A stretch of 64,000 nt of DNA from Lumnitzera littorea (taxonomy: Eukaryota; Streptophyta; Magnoliopsida; Myrtales; Combretaceae), in NCBI GenBank assembly GCA_024138015.1, contig JAMXBB010000001.1, positions 130,819,547-130,883,546 of the forward strand, written 5' to 3'. This document shows, piece after piece, positions 47,591 through 60,855 of the stretch. The notes under the pieces are model-generated. The model was given only the letters and a program-made list of their open reading frames with translations, was not told the DNA's origin and searched no databases. Each line of letters begins with the position of its first letter. Position 1 is the stretch's first letter. Position numbers and translations under genes: made by a program.

Positions 47591-50500
47591 GTTTCATCCT
47601 CGAAACTACTATATATCTATGTATTGCTCACTAAATTAAGATTGACAACTTATATTCTCTCACTATTCTAAAAATCGAAAAGAAACCGAAGAAACCACAA
47701 GTAGTGCTTTGCCTTTACTACATGAAGTTCTACTTTAGTTTCTAAGTCTAGATCTTCATCCTATCGTATCTTTACCTATTCCGTATCTTAACTCTTGAAC
47801 TTCTAAACTTGATTATCCAATATTTTTGTGGGTTACTTCATAACTTTAAAGCCCATCTTCCATTCTACTGAACTATCTACAAATGAAACTTTTGTATAGT
47901 CTACTGATTAAGTTTTTGAATTGCTTTCTGATTAACATTTCACGTTTTCTCTACTTGGACCTTTGCTCGATCTCTTAATTTTCCTTCTTTTGCATTCCCT
48001 ACCTTAGTATCAATCCAGGCTTATTTCATCACCGTAGTCCTCTTGTTATATTGTATTATCTTATAACTTAGCTTTATGACGTCGCAAATTTTCTTATTGG
48101 TTTATTCTCCATTTATTCCTTGTTTGATTGTTTCTTAAGTTTTTTTTTTTGTGATCATTGTTGGTTTTAAATTCACTTCATATCATCACCTTTCCTCTCA
48201 TCCATAATCTTCTACTCAAAATGATTATATTACTGTCATAACTTCTCATTTGTTCTTCATACAGCTTAGCATAAGATCAACAAAAGCAAATATGGCAAAT
48301 CTCGACTTTTCTCCATCTCGGATTCAAATGAGATGGTTAATGACTCAATTTGACTTGACTTGACTCGACTTAACTTGAGAAGAATGAATATGGCTTTTGA
48401 CTGACAGACTTAGCAAAAGAGACGGTATTGAGAAAAATTAATTACTTGACAAAACATGACACAACAAAATATACTGATTAGATCAACATGACATGAGACT
48501 CAACAACAATAATTTGACAATTTCAGATTTGCCATGTCCTTATTGGATTACTTATTGCAACTGCTAATATGAAGTGCATTGTAGCTTCATAACTTCCTCC
48601 TATATTAGATTACTTCAATGGATTTTCCTTAGATCTCCAATTCAATATTTTTAATATCGGTAGAATTTTCTTCTCCAAATATAAAGCGTTTAATGAAGAA
48701 ATATTATCTCCTTTGAAATTCACATTGTCTTCAAATTTGTATGCTACTTTTGATGACTTAACTTCAGTGTTGCTATTCACATAACTTTATATATCAATAT
48801 GCCATCGTTAGTTATCACAGTAAGTGTTTTCATATACAGTTGGCATGCATACGTTTCTCCCAATTCTGTGAATACAATCTATGCACTGATATTATATTGG
48901 TATCATTCCAATCTAATGTTATTCTAGAAATTGATAGTCACTCCTCTAACTCTTAAGGTCTCATTTACAACATCCAATATAGAGTTTTAATCATAGGTTT
49001 GATTCTTGATTAACTTAATCTTGAAATGCAAATATCCACAAACTAATTTTCAAAAATGCAGTTGAACACTTATACATTATTAGTATATTAAGCACTTATT
49101 GGTACTTTCCTTAGTCTCTTAATTTTAAATATCAACAAACTTCTCATAATCTACCATTAGTTGCTTTCCATTTAAATCCCACTTTAATCATATTTTACAA
49201 TCTTTTTGGATTAATATCCTTCTTCCAATATAATTTCCAATTGCTAGGTAATGATAATTCTAATCAACCTAAATTCCTTTTCGTTTATCAGTTTCAAACT
49301 TATAGGTAATAAACACCTCAATATGATTATTACACTTACATTTCATCCATTTGTATTTATCCGACCATAATTGTACTCATTCTTATGCTTATGACCCAAT
49401 CCTTTTTGTTTAGAGTTATTATTATTCAATTAAGACCAAGTGAAAGTACTTCATTGAAAACATTACTTACTCCTAACTCCTTTAAGCTTAGTTCCTTAAG
49501 CAACCATCTTTGTTTGATATTCCTTATCATCCAATCATAATTAGTTTACCAATAAATAACCATCTTATAAAATTCACTTCCTAGAGAGTTATATCTTTCT
49601 AGATTGATTTTGGGATAACTAAGTAAGTTTTGATTAAAATTCCTAATCATCTCTAACTTATTGATTTAATTTCATCTCCACCATCACTTATTACTCATCC
49701 TACTAATATTTTAGGGTGCTTAAATACACATGTAGTTGCAGTTTACATAACAATCTTACTTTATTTCTAATGTACCATTTAATAACCATCCATCTCTTAT
49801 AACTAATTATAAGTACCATATAATAATATAATTCCATTTGCCTCAACACTACATAAAAATTTCATTTTCACTTGGCTTCACTTACACTTAATTATCACTC
49901 CAAAATATAATTTGTCAATTCATGATTCATTAAAGGCCTAAGAATTTATAACTTGATTATAACCTCATGGCACTATTTCTTCTATCGTTCTTACATATAT
50001 AAAGGACTTCTAAAATTGATCACCAAAATAAATCTGATCTTTTTATACTCCTAGCTACAAATATGTCAATCGTTATTGCATTTGCACATGTCCAAAAGAA
50101 TGCACTTTCGTCGAGAAGTATAATTACATCCATTAAGAGATCATTGGGATATCCACATATATGAGTAACTAACATAGGATCAATTCTAACTCTCATGAAA
50201 ACATGATCAGGTATCATATTATATCCATAATTCAAATCATTCATAACGACCATTCATTCAAAAGAATTCTACTACATTTGTCTTTCGATTTAACTATAAT
50301 CACTACTTATTGATTCAGTGTTCTATACTTCAATAGGAAAATCAAAAGTAATAATTTTTTCATATACCTTACTATTATCAGACTCCTCAATGCCATCATC
50401 ATCTATCATCTCTTATACCGCATTCTCATTCCATATACGATTTATTCCTAAATTAGGTTTTGATTATTCCTCTAGTATAAGTTCCGATTCATTTTTGAAT

Positions 50501-51095
50501 CAATTTCTAACCTTTCCCTCTCAATGTTTTGTCTTTCTAAGATTCTCTTCTACACCACACTTTATTTCGCTCTCTATTGTACTACCTCATATTTACACTA
50601 AGCACCAAGTTAAGATCATCTAAAAAATTTTATAGGTTTCCAATTCACCTTAATCTACAATACATATCACCATATCTTTATTGTTCCAAAACTCAAATTA
50701 ATCTTTGTTATTATCCATAAGCTCATCACTTCATCACATCTCATCAATAATAACACCACTCTACCAACAAGCTTCTCAATAGTCTCATCCACAATGTTAA
50801 CATATCTCAACTAATCAATTTTAGCCATATTCTTCACATCTTAGCTCTATATTAACTCAAAGATTCTTCTTTATTCAATCTAAATCACTTCAACACACCA
50901 CCAATTCTCCATGTGATCTCATTATTGGGTTTAAGTTTAATCAATATTTTCTTCAATACGGCATTATAGTCACCACTACTCTATAGTTTTTAGTACAATA
51001 TTTTATTGCCCATTTATTTCTACCCACTCTTAATGTATTCCTAAAATGTTTAATTCTTTTAATTATTCATTTTAAAGTAAATTCACTAAAACTTT
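47591..51095 (-). mobile_element. Interior of element D without recognisable gag-pol
   Basis: About 3.5 kb between the polypurine tract and the primer site. I found no RT, RNase H, integrase or protease motif on either strand. The longest minus-strand frame (50020-50253, 77 codons) has a faint resemblance to gag (pattern DLLMDVIILLDESAFFW) but is too weak to call. A short run of acttg-type repeats lies at 48345-48375. A coding-poor interior with long LTRs is the layout of large retrotransposon derivatives (LARDs); severe decay of a coding element is the alternative. Confidence 0.65.
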
Positions 51096-51107
51096 GCTCT
51101 AATACCA
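51096..51107 (-). other. Primer-binding site of element D (initiator Met tRNA type)
   Basis: The minus strand reads TGGTATTAGAGC, one mismatch from the TGGTATCAGAGC initiator-Met site. It lies about ten bases from the LTR end. Confidence 0.75.
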
Positions 51108-51117
51108 ATTTAAAACT

Positions 51118-54074
51118 ATTACGTCCCAAAGCAGCAGAGTCATAACAATCTCGCCTACAAACCATTTTAAGATAGAGGTTGGCCTTACAACCGCTATCCT
51201 AGACCTGATCTATACAAAGCGTCTATGATTAAGCCATTTTGAAGTAAATAGTTCATAATTTTAATAAGTCATTTACCTAAAAAAGCAAGAAATATATATA
51301 TATACACTAGAATTCAGTTATTACAATTAACGTTTACAACATTTCACCGTAATTTATTTCCTAGTTCATACATTATTTAGAAATGAAAAATTCTAAGATA
51401 AGAGCTTAGACCTTAAAAATATATATCTGTTCTTCAAATATTTTTCCTCACTCCCTAATTTAGAAATGAAAAATTCTAAGATAAGAGCTTAAACCTTAAA
51501 AATATATGTCTGTTCTTCAAATATTTTTCCTCACTCCCTAAGATCTAGTAGTTACTAACTTCAGAGTAGTTGTAAGCTGCTTCTTAGCTAGCATCTACAA
51601 CGACGTCTATAGGGATGTGAGCAATTACAACTCAGTAAGTTAGGACGGAGAACTTAAAACTATACCACCAACATAAACAAGGTTATTACCTGATTTGGTT
51701 AGATGCAATGCATGAACATACAAATGCCATCGCACAACGTTGTCTAGCCCATTATGAGATTAGAGAAATTGCACCCACTCTAATTCGGGTTAAGGAGTTG
51801 CCGTTAATGCAATAGCTCACGACCAAACCTAGGCTTGTGTAATGAAGACACTACTCTTCCTGCGACTATCTTCAAACCATTGACTTTACCCTTACTGTGA
51901 CCTCCTCACCTATCACTTAGTTCAACTAAGGATGAAGAAGGGACCCATTATGTTATCCAGCGCTATTCCTTTCGAATTTCGAAGGGGTCGGTATTTAGTC
52001 AAAGAATCTTAAGTTTCCCCTAATGGGTTGCTATGCAGGTCCGATTATAATTACAGGTTGTATATTTGATTAGGTATAGTTTAGGATGATCAATCATTTC
52101 ATACAAATCATACAATACAAACCAAGTAGCAAATCAAAAATCATATCATCAACTCAAAACAAACACAATCAAGTATAATTTCAAGCCTTCAAAATACAAC
52201 ACTGTATTAATCCCAACTTACCTGAACTCTTCGCTCGCTCACTCGAGGCGCTCAAGCCATCGCCGATCATCCTTATAACACAAATGTGATTTTAGTTTTT
52301 CATATAACTATTATAGGTTGATTTTATCCTATAACGCTTATTGTTATCTTTTGTTTAAGGTTTAACATACTTAATTATCTAGGTCTTAAGTTTTTTACAA
52401 TTCTTCTTGAATTATGTTAAGTTTTGTTTCAGTTTTCGCATTGATTTCTAAATTAAGTTTTTAACTCAGTTTTTTGTTAAAGATTTATATGTATACCCTA
52501 AGAAACTATTTCGATCTATAATATGAAATTAATCACATTATCTTTGAATATCCTAAATATTGTTTTTTGTCTCTAATTAGTGTTCTAGTCCGTGCAGTAT
52601 ACCCGAATCCTAATTTAATTACTGAATTCACCCTCGTTATGAGAAAATCTTATATTTTTTTTATATAATTACCTTAATTTAAGTTTCCTATCATATTTAT
52701 TGTATATTCCTATTATTATCATAATATTAATTCTAACCAATATTTTCCTAATTATTAATTTCTTATAATTACATATTGCACATTATCACCTAATGTGTAT
52801 AAAATGTATACATATAATATTCCCATCACTTCAAATATCATCTCCCAATATCAAATAACATTACAAATATCTAAATTCATTCCAAATCAAATTTTGAACC
52901 TAATTACCCTAAAATACCAAATTAACTCAAAATTTCTCATTTTTTACCTATTACATATTTACTACATAATATGTTAATAATTATATCTAATACTTCAAAT
53001 ACTGCAAATAGCATACTCCATCAGATTTCAACATCCTAAAACATATAATTGTGCATCAAATTAGCAATTATCTATTTAATTACTTAATTAACCCTAAATT
53101 ACCTATTTTATGTATCATTTTAAAGCCTAAAAATTTTGAAAATTAATTTTTGAAAACGGGCTTTATAGTACTGTTTTATATCACCTAAGTAGTCTATACA
53201 AAAATTTTAGACTCAAAACAACACTCTTAAGATAATTTATTTCTTAAATCGAAACATACTCAGTTTTGCATGATCTCTTAAGGACTATATATCACGGGAC
53301 ATATTTTCATTAAAATAATATTTTTTCTAAAAATTACATACTAAAATATTCTAGAAGCCTCAATTGCACAGTGTTTTTTGTGATTTTTTCTAAAACCCTA
53401 ATTTACTCTCAATTTCGCCGCTCTCTAATTTTCTAAACTTCTTGACATCCAAAATGAGCTTCTAAAAAATTTAAAGTATTTATAAAGGTCTTAGGGAATT
53501 ATTGTACATTAATTTGATTAGACAATTGCCTTATCTTCTTTCAATTTGCTTTTTGTGTTGTTCTAATTTAATTGGCTAAATTTCTTCTTATTTTCCCCAG
53601 CTACTACGACCCAAATTTGGATCATTCCTTATTTTTTCTAATTTTTATTTATTTTTCCTTAATTAATTATGAATTTTCTTTAATTATTTAGTATTATTTT
53701 AGTACATTTCATATATTTTAAGTAATTATGCGTATTTCTACCTACATATAAATTCATATATAATACAAATAAATATTCCTAAATATTATTTAGGCTATTT
53801 TGATGATTTTTAGTATACATATAATTTATCTCTAGCCATTATCAGTTATCAGAATGTATTTTTCGCATTTTTTATAAATAACGATTTATATACTTAAAAT
53901 TTGGAAATTTTATATTCTTTTATTTTATCACTTATTTTCTTAAATTTGAATTTACGGGATCACTTTTACTAATATTTCTAACTTTATTTGATAATTTAGG
54001 CTCAATCGAATCTTTTAATCGATCGCCCCAAATTCTATGAGTCAAATTTTAAGTAGCTAATTATGGGTCTTACA
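51118..54074 (-). mobile_element. 5' LTR of element D (about 2.96 kb)
   Basis: In the minus sense it begins TGTAAGACCCATAATTAGC at 54074 and ends near GGGACGTAATA at 51118, just before the primer site. It repeats 46970-47571 directly. It also matches the solo LTRs at 2932-6020 (opposite strand) and 57536-60855 (same strand). The TATA-like TATAAATAC lies at 53481-53489. Element C pol resumes at the very next base, 54075, so this end is an intact insertion boundary. Confidence 0.88.
51375..51540. repeat. 83-bp tandem duplication inside the element D LTR
   Basis: Two consecutive 83-bp copies (51375-51457 and 51458-51540), both starting atttagaaatg and including ctaagataagagctta. They differ at only a few positions. 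The corresponding part of the solo LTR at 2932-6020 (about 5690-5760) appears single, so the duplication is private to this copy or a subfamily. Confidence 0.9.
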
Positions 54075-55010
54075 ACGGTTGTACACCACTCCAAGTCTAT
54101 GCTGATAATTGATGAGATTATGTATAGTGATATCATGCCTTTCGTCTAATGCTTCCAGATCTATCACTTGCAATGTGTCAAGTTCAAGTTCTGTATTAAT
54201 TAATCAATCTAGCAGATGGGATCAAGACTTCTATAAATACTGTTGCCTCAGCCCCATATACTAGAGAAAAAGGAGTTGCTCGCATCGGCCTTCGTTTAGA
54301 TATTCTATAGGCCCAAAGCACTAATGGTAGCTTGTTATGCCATTCCTTATGATTATCATGAACCATGCAACTAAGTATCTTCAACTAGCTCTTGTTATTG
54401 GCCTCAGGTTGTCCATTTCCTTTTGGGTAATAAGGCGTAGACTTTACATGATCAATATTATATGAGGCTAATAGTTGGCGGACATGCAAATTGATGAAAG
54501 GAGTACCGTTGTAAGATAAAATACGCTTTGAGATTCCAAACCTACATATGATATTCTCCTTCATAAAACCTGTAACTACTGATCCTGTTGCCTTCTTTAA
54601 AGGAGTTATCTCTACCCACTTTGTAAAGCATTCTGTTCCCATTGAAATCCAGATGCATCCTCTCGATAGTGAATGTATAAGTCTAATAAGGTCAAACGCC
54701 CATGTGTTAAAAGGCCAAGGAGTTGTAATATTATGGAGTGTGACTGCAGGAGCATGAATGGAATTGCCATATTATTGATAGACAACACTTCTTGGTGAAG
54801 TTGAAAGTGTTCGCTTCCATTGTTAGCCAATAGTATCCTCTATTGAGCAGATAATAATATAGCTTCCTCCTTCCTTGATGTTCTTCATACTCTCTAGCAT
54901 GCACCTTAGTCAAAATTGTTTCTATTTTAGGAGGAACAATGCACTTTAGGGGTTTTCCCATAAATGATATTTTGTAAAGCTTGCCCTCATGCATAAGATT
55001 TTTGTTAGCC
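54075..55010 (-). pseudogene. pol: Integrase of element C, main part
   Basis: Integrase domain of the giant Tat/Ogre-like element, read right to left. The N-terminal zinc region is visible at 54731-54994 (HAREYEEHQGRRKLYYYLL, then GYYWLTMEAN and TKKC). The catalytic core follows, with WAFDLIRL holding the first Asp (about 54700) and NGQPEANNKS holding the Glu (about 54390-54420). The second catalytic Asp, normally in a SDNGTPF motif, is Tyr here (SYNGTPF; codon 54511-54513). Next come KEWHNKLPLVLWAYR and PFSLVYGAEA (about 54250-54350). The frame runs to 54075, where element D begins. Its C-terminal end is at 40644-40782. Confidence 0.9.
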
Positions 55011-55422
55011 TTTTACTTTACAAGTTTGGCATCCTTACTGTTCGTCAATAACACATTGTTTCTCAAGTAATCAATGTACAAGCACCTCCAGTCTTTAGCA
55101 CTAGATACAAAATTACACTCACTTTGGTCAGGGAGCTCAAATCATTTAGGGCAATGTACTTGCACTTGAAGTATGTCTTTAGCCTTCGATGGTCAATAAT
55201 AGCCTACATATTGAATATGATGATACAATAGTAACCCTTCCTCCCCATATCAAATCTGGTGATACTTGTTTAACTTGAGACGAGCTTCCTTAGAACCAAT
55301 ACATCAATATAGAACGCCTTTGGACCCTTATAATATAACATTCCATTAATTTTAACAAAATTCTTCAAAGTCAAAATAGAAGCTGTACTAAGGTGTGTTA
55401 ACTGTTCCAAAAGTGGGATGCA
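55011..55422 (-). other. RNase H to integrase linker of element C
   Basis: Decayed pol sequence between the second RNase H and the integrase zinc region. It has several stops, and no motif could be fixed. Confidence 0.5.
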
Positions 55423-56626
55423 CTAATCACATTTCATGTCTTCATCCTCATCAACAAAATTCAAAGTCGTACATGGTATAGATTTCTTGACTACTTGGAT
55501 ATTCACATTATCACTAACATCTTGAATTGGAATTTTGGATGCTAGTGTAGCCAATGCATCAGCATATCTATTTGCTGATCGACTTGTATGTTCATACCAT
55601 ATAGAGTTAAATTTGTTGACCATAACCTGCATTGCAGCCCTATAAGGCGCAAGTGTAGGTTCCTTCAATCTAAACTCACCCGTGGCCTATTTAATGATCA
55701 AATTTTAATCACCTCGAATACATATATGACGTGCTCCAACTTTTTGTGCAGACAATAAACCAAGTAATAATGCCTCGTACTTAGCTTCATTATTGGTGCA
55801 TCAAAAATAAAATTTAAATGCCAAGGTATCTCTTGATGCTTAGGTGATGTCAATATGATTCTTGCTCTCTAATGTTGATTTCTCATAGAACCATCAAACT
55901 GAAGTGTCCATTTACCATCCACCTTAACCATCAAAGTATCTTCATGAAATTTAGTTGGTTTATATCTATAGTCAAGTGCTTTTAGGCATTCGAGAAGTGT
56001 GCTACTAGATCAACTGAGGCTTATGACTTGATGGTCTTAGGGGATTACACCAAAATGTCAAATTCTCCAAGAAGGAGTAGCCACTTACCAACTCGTTTTG
56101 ATAAAGCTGGTCGTGACAATAAATACTTGATTAGATTTAAACGAGTTACCAGATTGATCTTATGTATAAGGAAGCAACGCCATAATTTCTACATGGCAAA
56201 TACTAAAATAAGATAATGTTTCTCGCAAGTTGCATAAGTGACCTCGCTCTCTTAAAAGATTTGGCTCAAATAGTATATAGGTCACTTTCAACCATCTACT
56301 TCTTGCATAAGTAGAGCTCCAATGGACCTCTCAGTAGAAGTAAGATACAAGATCAATGGCAGTTCTTTAATAGACATGGTCATGGTCTAAGGAGAAGTCA
56401 AGATCATCTTGATCTTTTGAATTGCCTCTTCCTGGACCTATTCCCATTCAAATGCAATTCCCCTTTTTAGGAATTTGGTGCAATGGGTAGAAATCTCAAA
56501 AAGTGCAGCTATAAACCTTCTGATATAAGAGACTTTTCCTATAAAGGTCTTTAGTTCCTTTAAAGTAGTAGTGAATGGCATCAATCTTATAGCTTGCACT
56601 TTCGCAGGATCAACATCAATTCCTTT
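55423..56626 (-). pseudogene. pol: Dual RNase H region of element C
   Basis: Two RNase H-like segments follow RT. The first (about 56000-56400) is the ordinary Ty3/gypsy RNase H, seen as LYLTSTERSIGALLMQEVDG. The second (about 55470-55960) has the archaeal-type layout: WTLQFDGS (first acidic residue), NNEAKYEALLLGLLSAQKVG (Glu), an RGD segment and RYADALATLASK (last Asp). A second, archaeal-type RNase H is a marker of the Tat lineage of plant Ty3/gypsy elements. Stops and at least one frameshift break both. Family knowledge supplies the lineage meaning; the motifs are read directly. Confidence 0.8.
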
Positions 56627-57470
56627 TCAATGGATGACAAACATTAAGAACTTCCCTGAAGACACTCCAAAGACACATGTGAGAGGATTCATGCAAAGCT
56701 TATATAGCCGACATTGTTCAAAAATCTTTTGTAGATGAATTATGTGATCAGGTGCCCTTCTAAACTTAATGACTATATCATCAACATAATCCTCTATAAA
56801 GTTATGGAGCATGTTATGGAATATAGCGGTTATTGCCCTTTGATAAGTGGTGCTCGCATTCTGAAGTCTAAATGTCATGACGGTGTAATAAAAATTTCCA
56901 ATTGGTGTTCAAAAGATGTACACTCTATGTCCCCAATTGCTATCTTAATTTGATTATAACCACTAAATCTATCTATAAATGAGAATAAGTCATGTCCTAC
57001 AATCATGTTTATCAGAGTATTGATGTTTGGTAGAGGAAAGTCATCTTTAGGACAAACCTTGTTCAAATCCTAAAAGTCCACACGTACTCTCATCTGTCTA
57101 TTCTTCTTTCTTACAGGAACAATATTGGCAAGGCAAGTAAGATGATGAATGGGCCTTATGAATTTGGCTCGTAATAACTTCTCAACTTCTTGCTTGATTT
57201 GTACTTCAATTTCAGGGTGGAAGACCCTTTGTCCTTGCTTCACAAGTGTAACTCTCGGAGCAATACTTAGTCTACGTATTATGAGACTAAGGTCTAATCC
57301 TGGTATCTCTTCGTAAGTCCATGCAAATATGTCTCTATATTCTTTTAACAACTTAATAATGTGAACTTCTATTTCTTGTGGAAGGCTCTTGCTTATGAAG
57401 ATTAGCCGCCACAATTCTTCTAGTTGCACTAGATCCAATTCTTCTATTTCCTCAGCCTGTGGCCTCATTT
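56627..57470 (-). pseudogene. pol: Reverse transcriptase of element C
   Basis: Ty3/gypsy reverse transcriptase. The leading segment (57070-57468) includes LLKEYRDIFAWTYEEIPGLD and the FHPEIEVQIKQEVEKLL fingers region. Then come NIVPVRKKN, CPKDDFPLPNI (about 57030), FSFIDRFSGYNQIK (about 56950) and QNASTTYQRAITAIFHNMLH. The catalytic YVDD is intact at 56777-56788. Frame breaks at 57069 and 56879 disable the gene. The sequence type (EEIPGLD, TYQRA) fits the Tat/Ogre group. Confidence 0.92.
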
Positions 57471-57535
57471 GGTCTTATAGCTGCTGTGGGGTGGGCTAGA
57501 CTTGTTGTACTAGTATGGGATCTAAAGAAGAGAAT
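57471..57535 (-). other. Element C interior next to the solo LTR
   Basis: Short piece of pol sequence before RT, bounded by the solo LTR insertion. No motif. Confidence 0.4.
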
Positions 57536-60500
57536 TGTCACACCCCGAAAAAGGTGAAGTCGTAATAGTTCTACTGTGTGAACCATCCTAAAATAGAAAC
57601 TATCCTTACAGCTGCTATTTTAAACCTAGTTCACACAAGGCGTACTTGACTCTACCTCTTTAAAACGTCCAATTAGATACCTGTTTGATATAAACCTGTA
57701 GAGTAATCTTTTGAAATAATTTGTAATAATAAACTTATCATTTAACCTTATAAAAGAGTAGTAGTAAATTCCATAGGTATTTATTATTTCATATACAGAC
57801 CAAAATATTGAAAACTACTAAATCCTTTGAGTAGTTTGGTGTAGTTTTCCTTAAAAGACAAAAAGTTAATACTAAGGGCAATAACTGGCCATTTCTTGTT
57901 GTATCTCTCTCCCCGTCCCAGTTTACTAGGGTTTTGGTGTTAGGTAGGCACTTATAAGCCATTTGGAACCTGTAAAACAAACTATAGGGGAATAAGCGAC
58001 AACTTGCTTAGTAAGTGGGGTAGAGACAAAAGTATGTACTCAGCACATTACAAGTAGGGTTTTCAATCAGGTTAGTTAAATGCAATATATGTATAAGAAA
58101 ATGCCATTATATAACGTTATCTAATCGGTCGTGAGATCAGAGAAATTTTACTCGCTCTAATCCGAGTTGAGGAGATTGACGTGATATACTCACGGATCGA
58201 AACCAAACCAAAGCTTGTGCAATAGATAATACCCTCCTCCCATGACCACCTTCGAACTACAGCCTTTAATCTTGCCGTAACCTTCTCTCCTGTCACTTAG
58301 TTTGGCTAAGGGTAAGGAAAAAACTATTTCAGTTATCTTCATCAAAGAGAGTCCGTATTTGGCTCGAGAATCCTAATCGTTACTCCTATTGGGTTGCAAT
58401 GCATATCAAATTAGATATTAAGTCAAGTTTAAATTAGTTCATCTTTTTTGAGCAATCAACTAAGCTCAAACAATTTAATAATATATTTATAGAACATTTA
58501 TATCATGGAGCTTAACTCCCATCACAATAAATCGAAACCCAACTATAAGCATTGCATACGCAGCAATAGTTAACTACAATTACAAGCCAATACATACCAA
58601 AATCTCTAAATATTTTGAAATAATATCCCAAAATGCTGTAAAACATTGATCCCACTTACTTGTCCTAACGCTCACTTCAAAAACTCTTGTCGTTAACGGT
58701 CTAATCATTAGGAGGCCCTATATATACAAAATCTAAATTCAATTTTTGTAATAATTACGAAAGCATTAAGGTTTTATCTAAAGCGACTATATATATATAT
58801 ATATATTGTAGAGATATAGGTTATATTATCTAGATTTATCCAATTTTAGTAAAAATAGTGTCATTGGGCTTGTACAGATTTAACAACACGTATTATAAGT
58901 TTTAATTTCTAGAGATGACTTTTAATGAGTAATTCGAGTTTTTAAAATGGTTATACGTATCTAATAAAATATTATCGTACTATACGTAATTTATGTTATT
59001 AAACCATATTTTACTTAATTTGTCAATATAACTCATAATATAGGTATTATCTAACCTTAATATCTCTATAACGTATCCCAATTATTAAAATATCATTAAA
59101 TATATTAAAAAATAAAATTTTTATCCAATCTGACGAGTACACAAACAGATAGTTTTTATTCAATTATTTATCATATTTTAACCTATTATTACTAGAATTG
59201 GGTATTGGTTCATTATTTAAGATATTTTACTACGTAAATTCATAATAAATAACTCGAGTTACCAAATAATTCCCCCAAAATTTCTATAGACTCCTAAAAC
59301 TATGTGAAATTCAGCTCGTACTTATTTTCAAGTTTTTAATCTATCACCTATATATTTGAAATTACGATTTTAACCCTAAATTACACTTAATTACCTAAAT
59401 ATGATTATTTTTGCATAAAATTATTTTTAACCTATCCTAACATCATTATACTTTATTAGAAATCAGTATAGGTCAATTTCACTATTTAATTTCATAAATC
59501 TTATTTATTTAACATTTTTAGCCTAATTTTAGGCTATTTTTAGGCCAAAAAATACAATAAATATTTAAAATATTAAAATAAAAAATTAGGCTACATAGAA
59601 ATTATCTATATATCATAAATATCTTACACAAAAATTTTGAGCTATAAACTACATTATTTAGTATATTTATTTTCAATTTCAAATTTCGGATGAATAATAT
59701 ATTTATTAAGCAAGTACATTAAATATTCCTAATTTTGTTAAAATAAATTTATGAAATAAAAGTACATCTAAAATAACCTAGAAATTAATTTTTCCATATT
59801 TTTCCTAATTAATTTAATAATTTTTCAAAAATAAAGAAAAATATGGCAGAAGCTTAGAACTTGAGTTCATCGGAGTTTTGGCCACCATTGACCAGAGAGG
59901 AGTTGTCGGTCAGCTTAGTCAGTGGTGGCTCTACCAGTTGGCAGTGGAGCTTCACGTTAAGTCATCAAATGGTCGGGGAACTATTCTAACTCAATCCTTG
60001 CTTTGTTTTTGTTTTAATTTTTTCTATTTTCCTTTGATTTTTTCTGATTTTTCCTTTCTATAATTTGGGTTCCTAAATGTGTATTTATTGTAGGGGAGTC
60101 TTATTTATAGTAGTTAGGGTCAGCTAGATTTTTTTTCTAATTATTAAGTAATTTATTTTAATATTTTTCTTGAAAAACAAAAAGTATGAGGTGACAAATT
60201 ATTGATGATTCACTTTTGAGTCATCATTTCCAACTGTTGTTGAAGTACCACATGAATTCCAGCTGTTCCCACATTATTTGGATAAGTTTTGGTTAAATTT
60301 TTAGTAATATTTGAATAATTTAAATATATTTAATTATTATATTAATATACGTATATATATACACTATATATGTAACACACGTAATGAGTAATTATATGCA
60401 TATAACTATGTTTCTAACATGTCTTTTATTTTTAAGATATTTTTCCTATTTAATTTTCGCAAATTTAATGCTTATTATATATAATTATATAGTTTTAAGT

Positions 60501-60855
60501 TAAATTACGAGTACATTTATTATATATACCGGGTATACTCATAAAAATACGTGTACACTCATATGGTATATTATGCTATATTATTTTCTTTTATTGATTA
60601 ATTAACTTATTTTTAAGTTCTCGTCGCATTCTGAGCTTAATTTTAAGGGTTTTGATCATTTTTACACTATATTAAGTAATCATACCTCTAAGGGCAAAAA
60701 CAGGATTTTGGATAATTATTTTCAAAATCCAACTTCACCAAATCACTTTAACTAACTTTTCTATTTTAGTTATAAAGTTTGGATTCAATCGAATAACTTT
60801 TCTTAAAAGTTTTAAATTTAGGTATGGTTGCCCTAAACTTGACTTTAGGGTCTCA
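57536..60855 (-). mobile_element. Solo LTR of family D, inserted between protease and RT of element C
   Basis: The plus strand starts TGTCACACCCCG and ends gggtctca, so in the minus sense it is a 3.3 kb TG...CA LTR beginning TGAGACCCTAAAG and ending GGGGTGTGACA. It shares ordered blocks with the LTRs at 2932-6020 and 51118-54074: the terminal ttctattttagga block, the gtcacttagtt segment, the (AT)n run (58789-58806 here) and a TATA-like box near 60097-60106. Flanking 5-mers (agaat left, tatgg right) do not match, so recombination or decay has obscured the target duplication. Element C coding sequence resumes to its right. Confidence 0.8.

Noticed and set aside
50020..50253. Possible gag in the element D interior
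   Set aside because: Only a faint pattern match (a DESAFFW stretch); no supporting motif before or after it, so not annotated as gag.
59878..60063. 61-codon frame in the solo LTR
   Set aside because: Lies inside an LTR and is not conserved as an open frame in the other two LTR copies.
57536..60855. A full non-autonomous element rather than a solo LTR
   Set aside because: One continuous copy of the LTR with TG...CA ends; no second LTR, primer site or polypurine tract inside.
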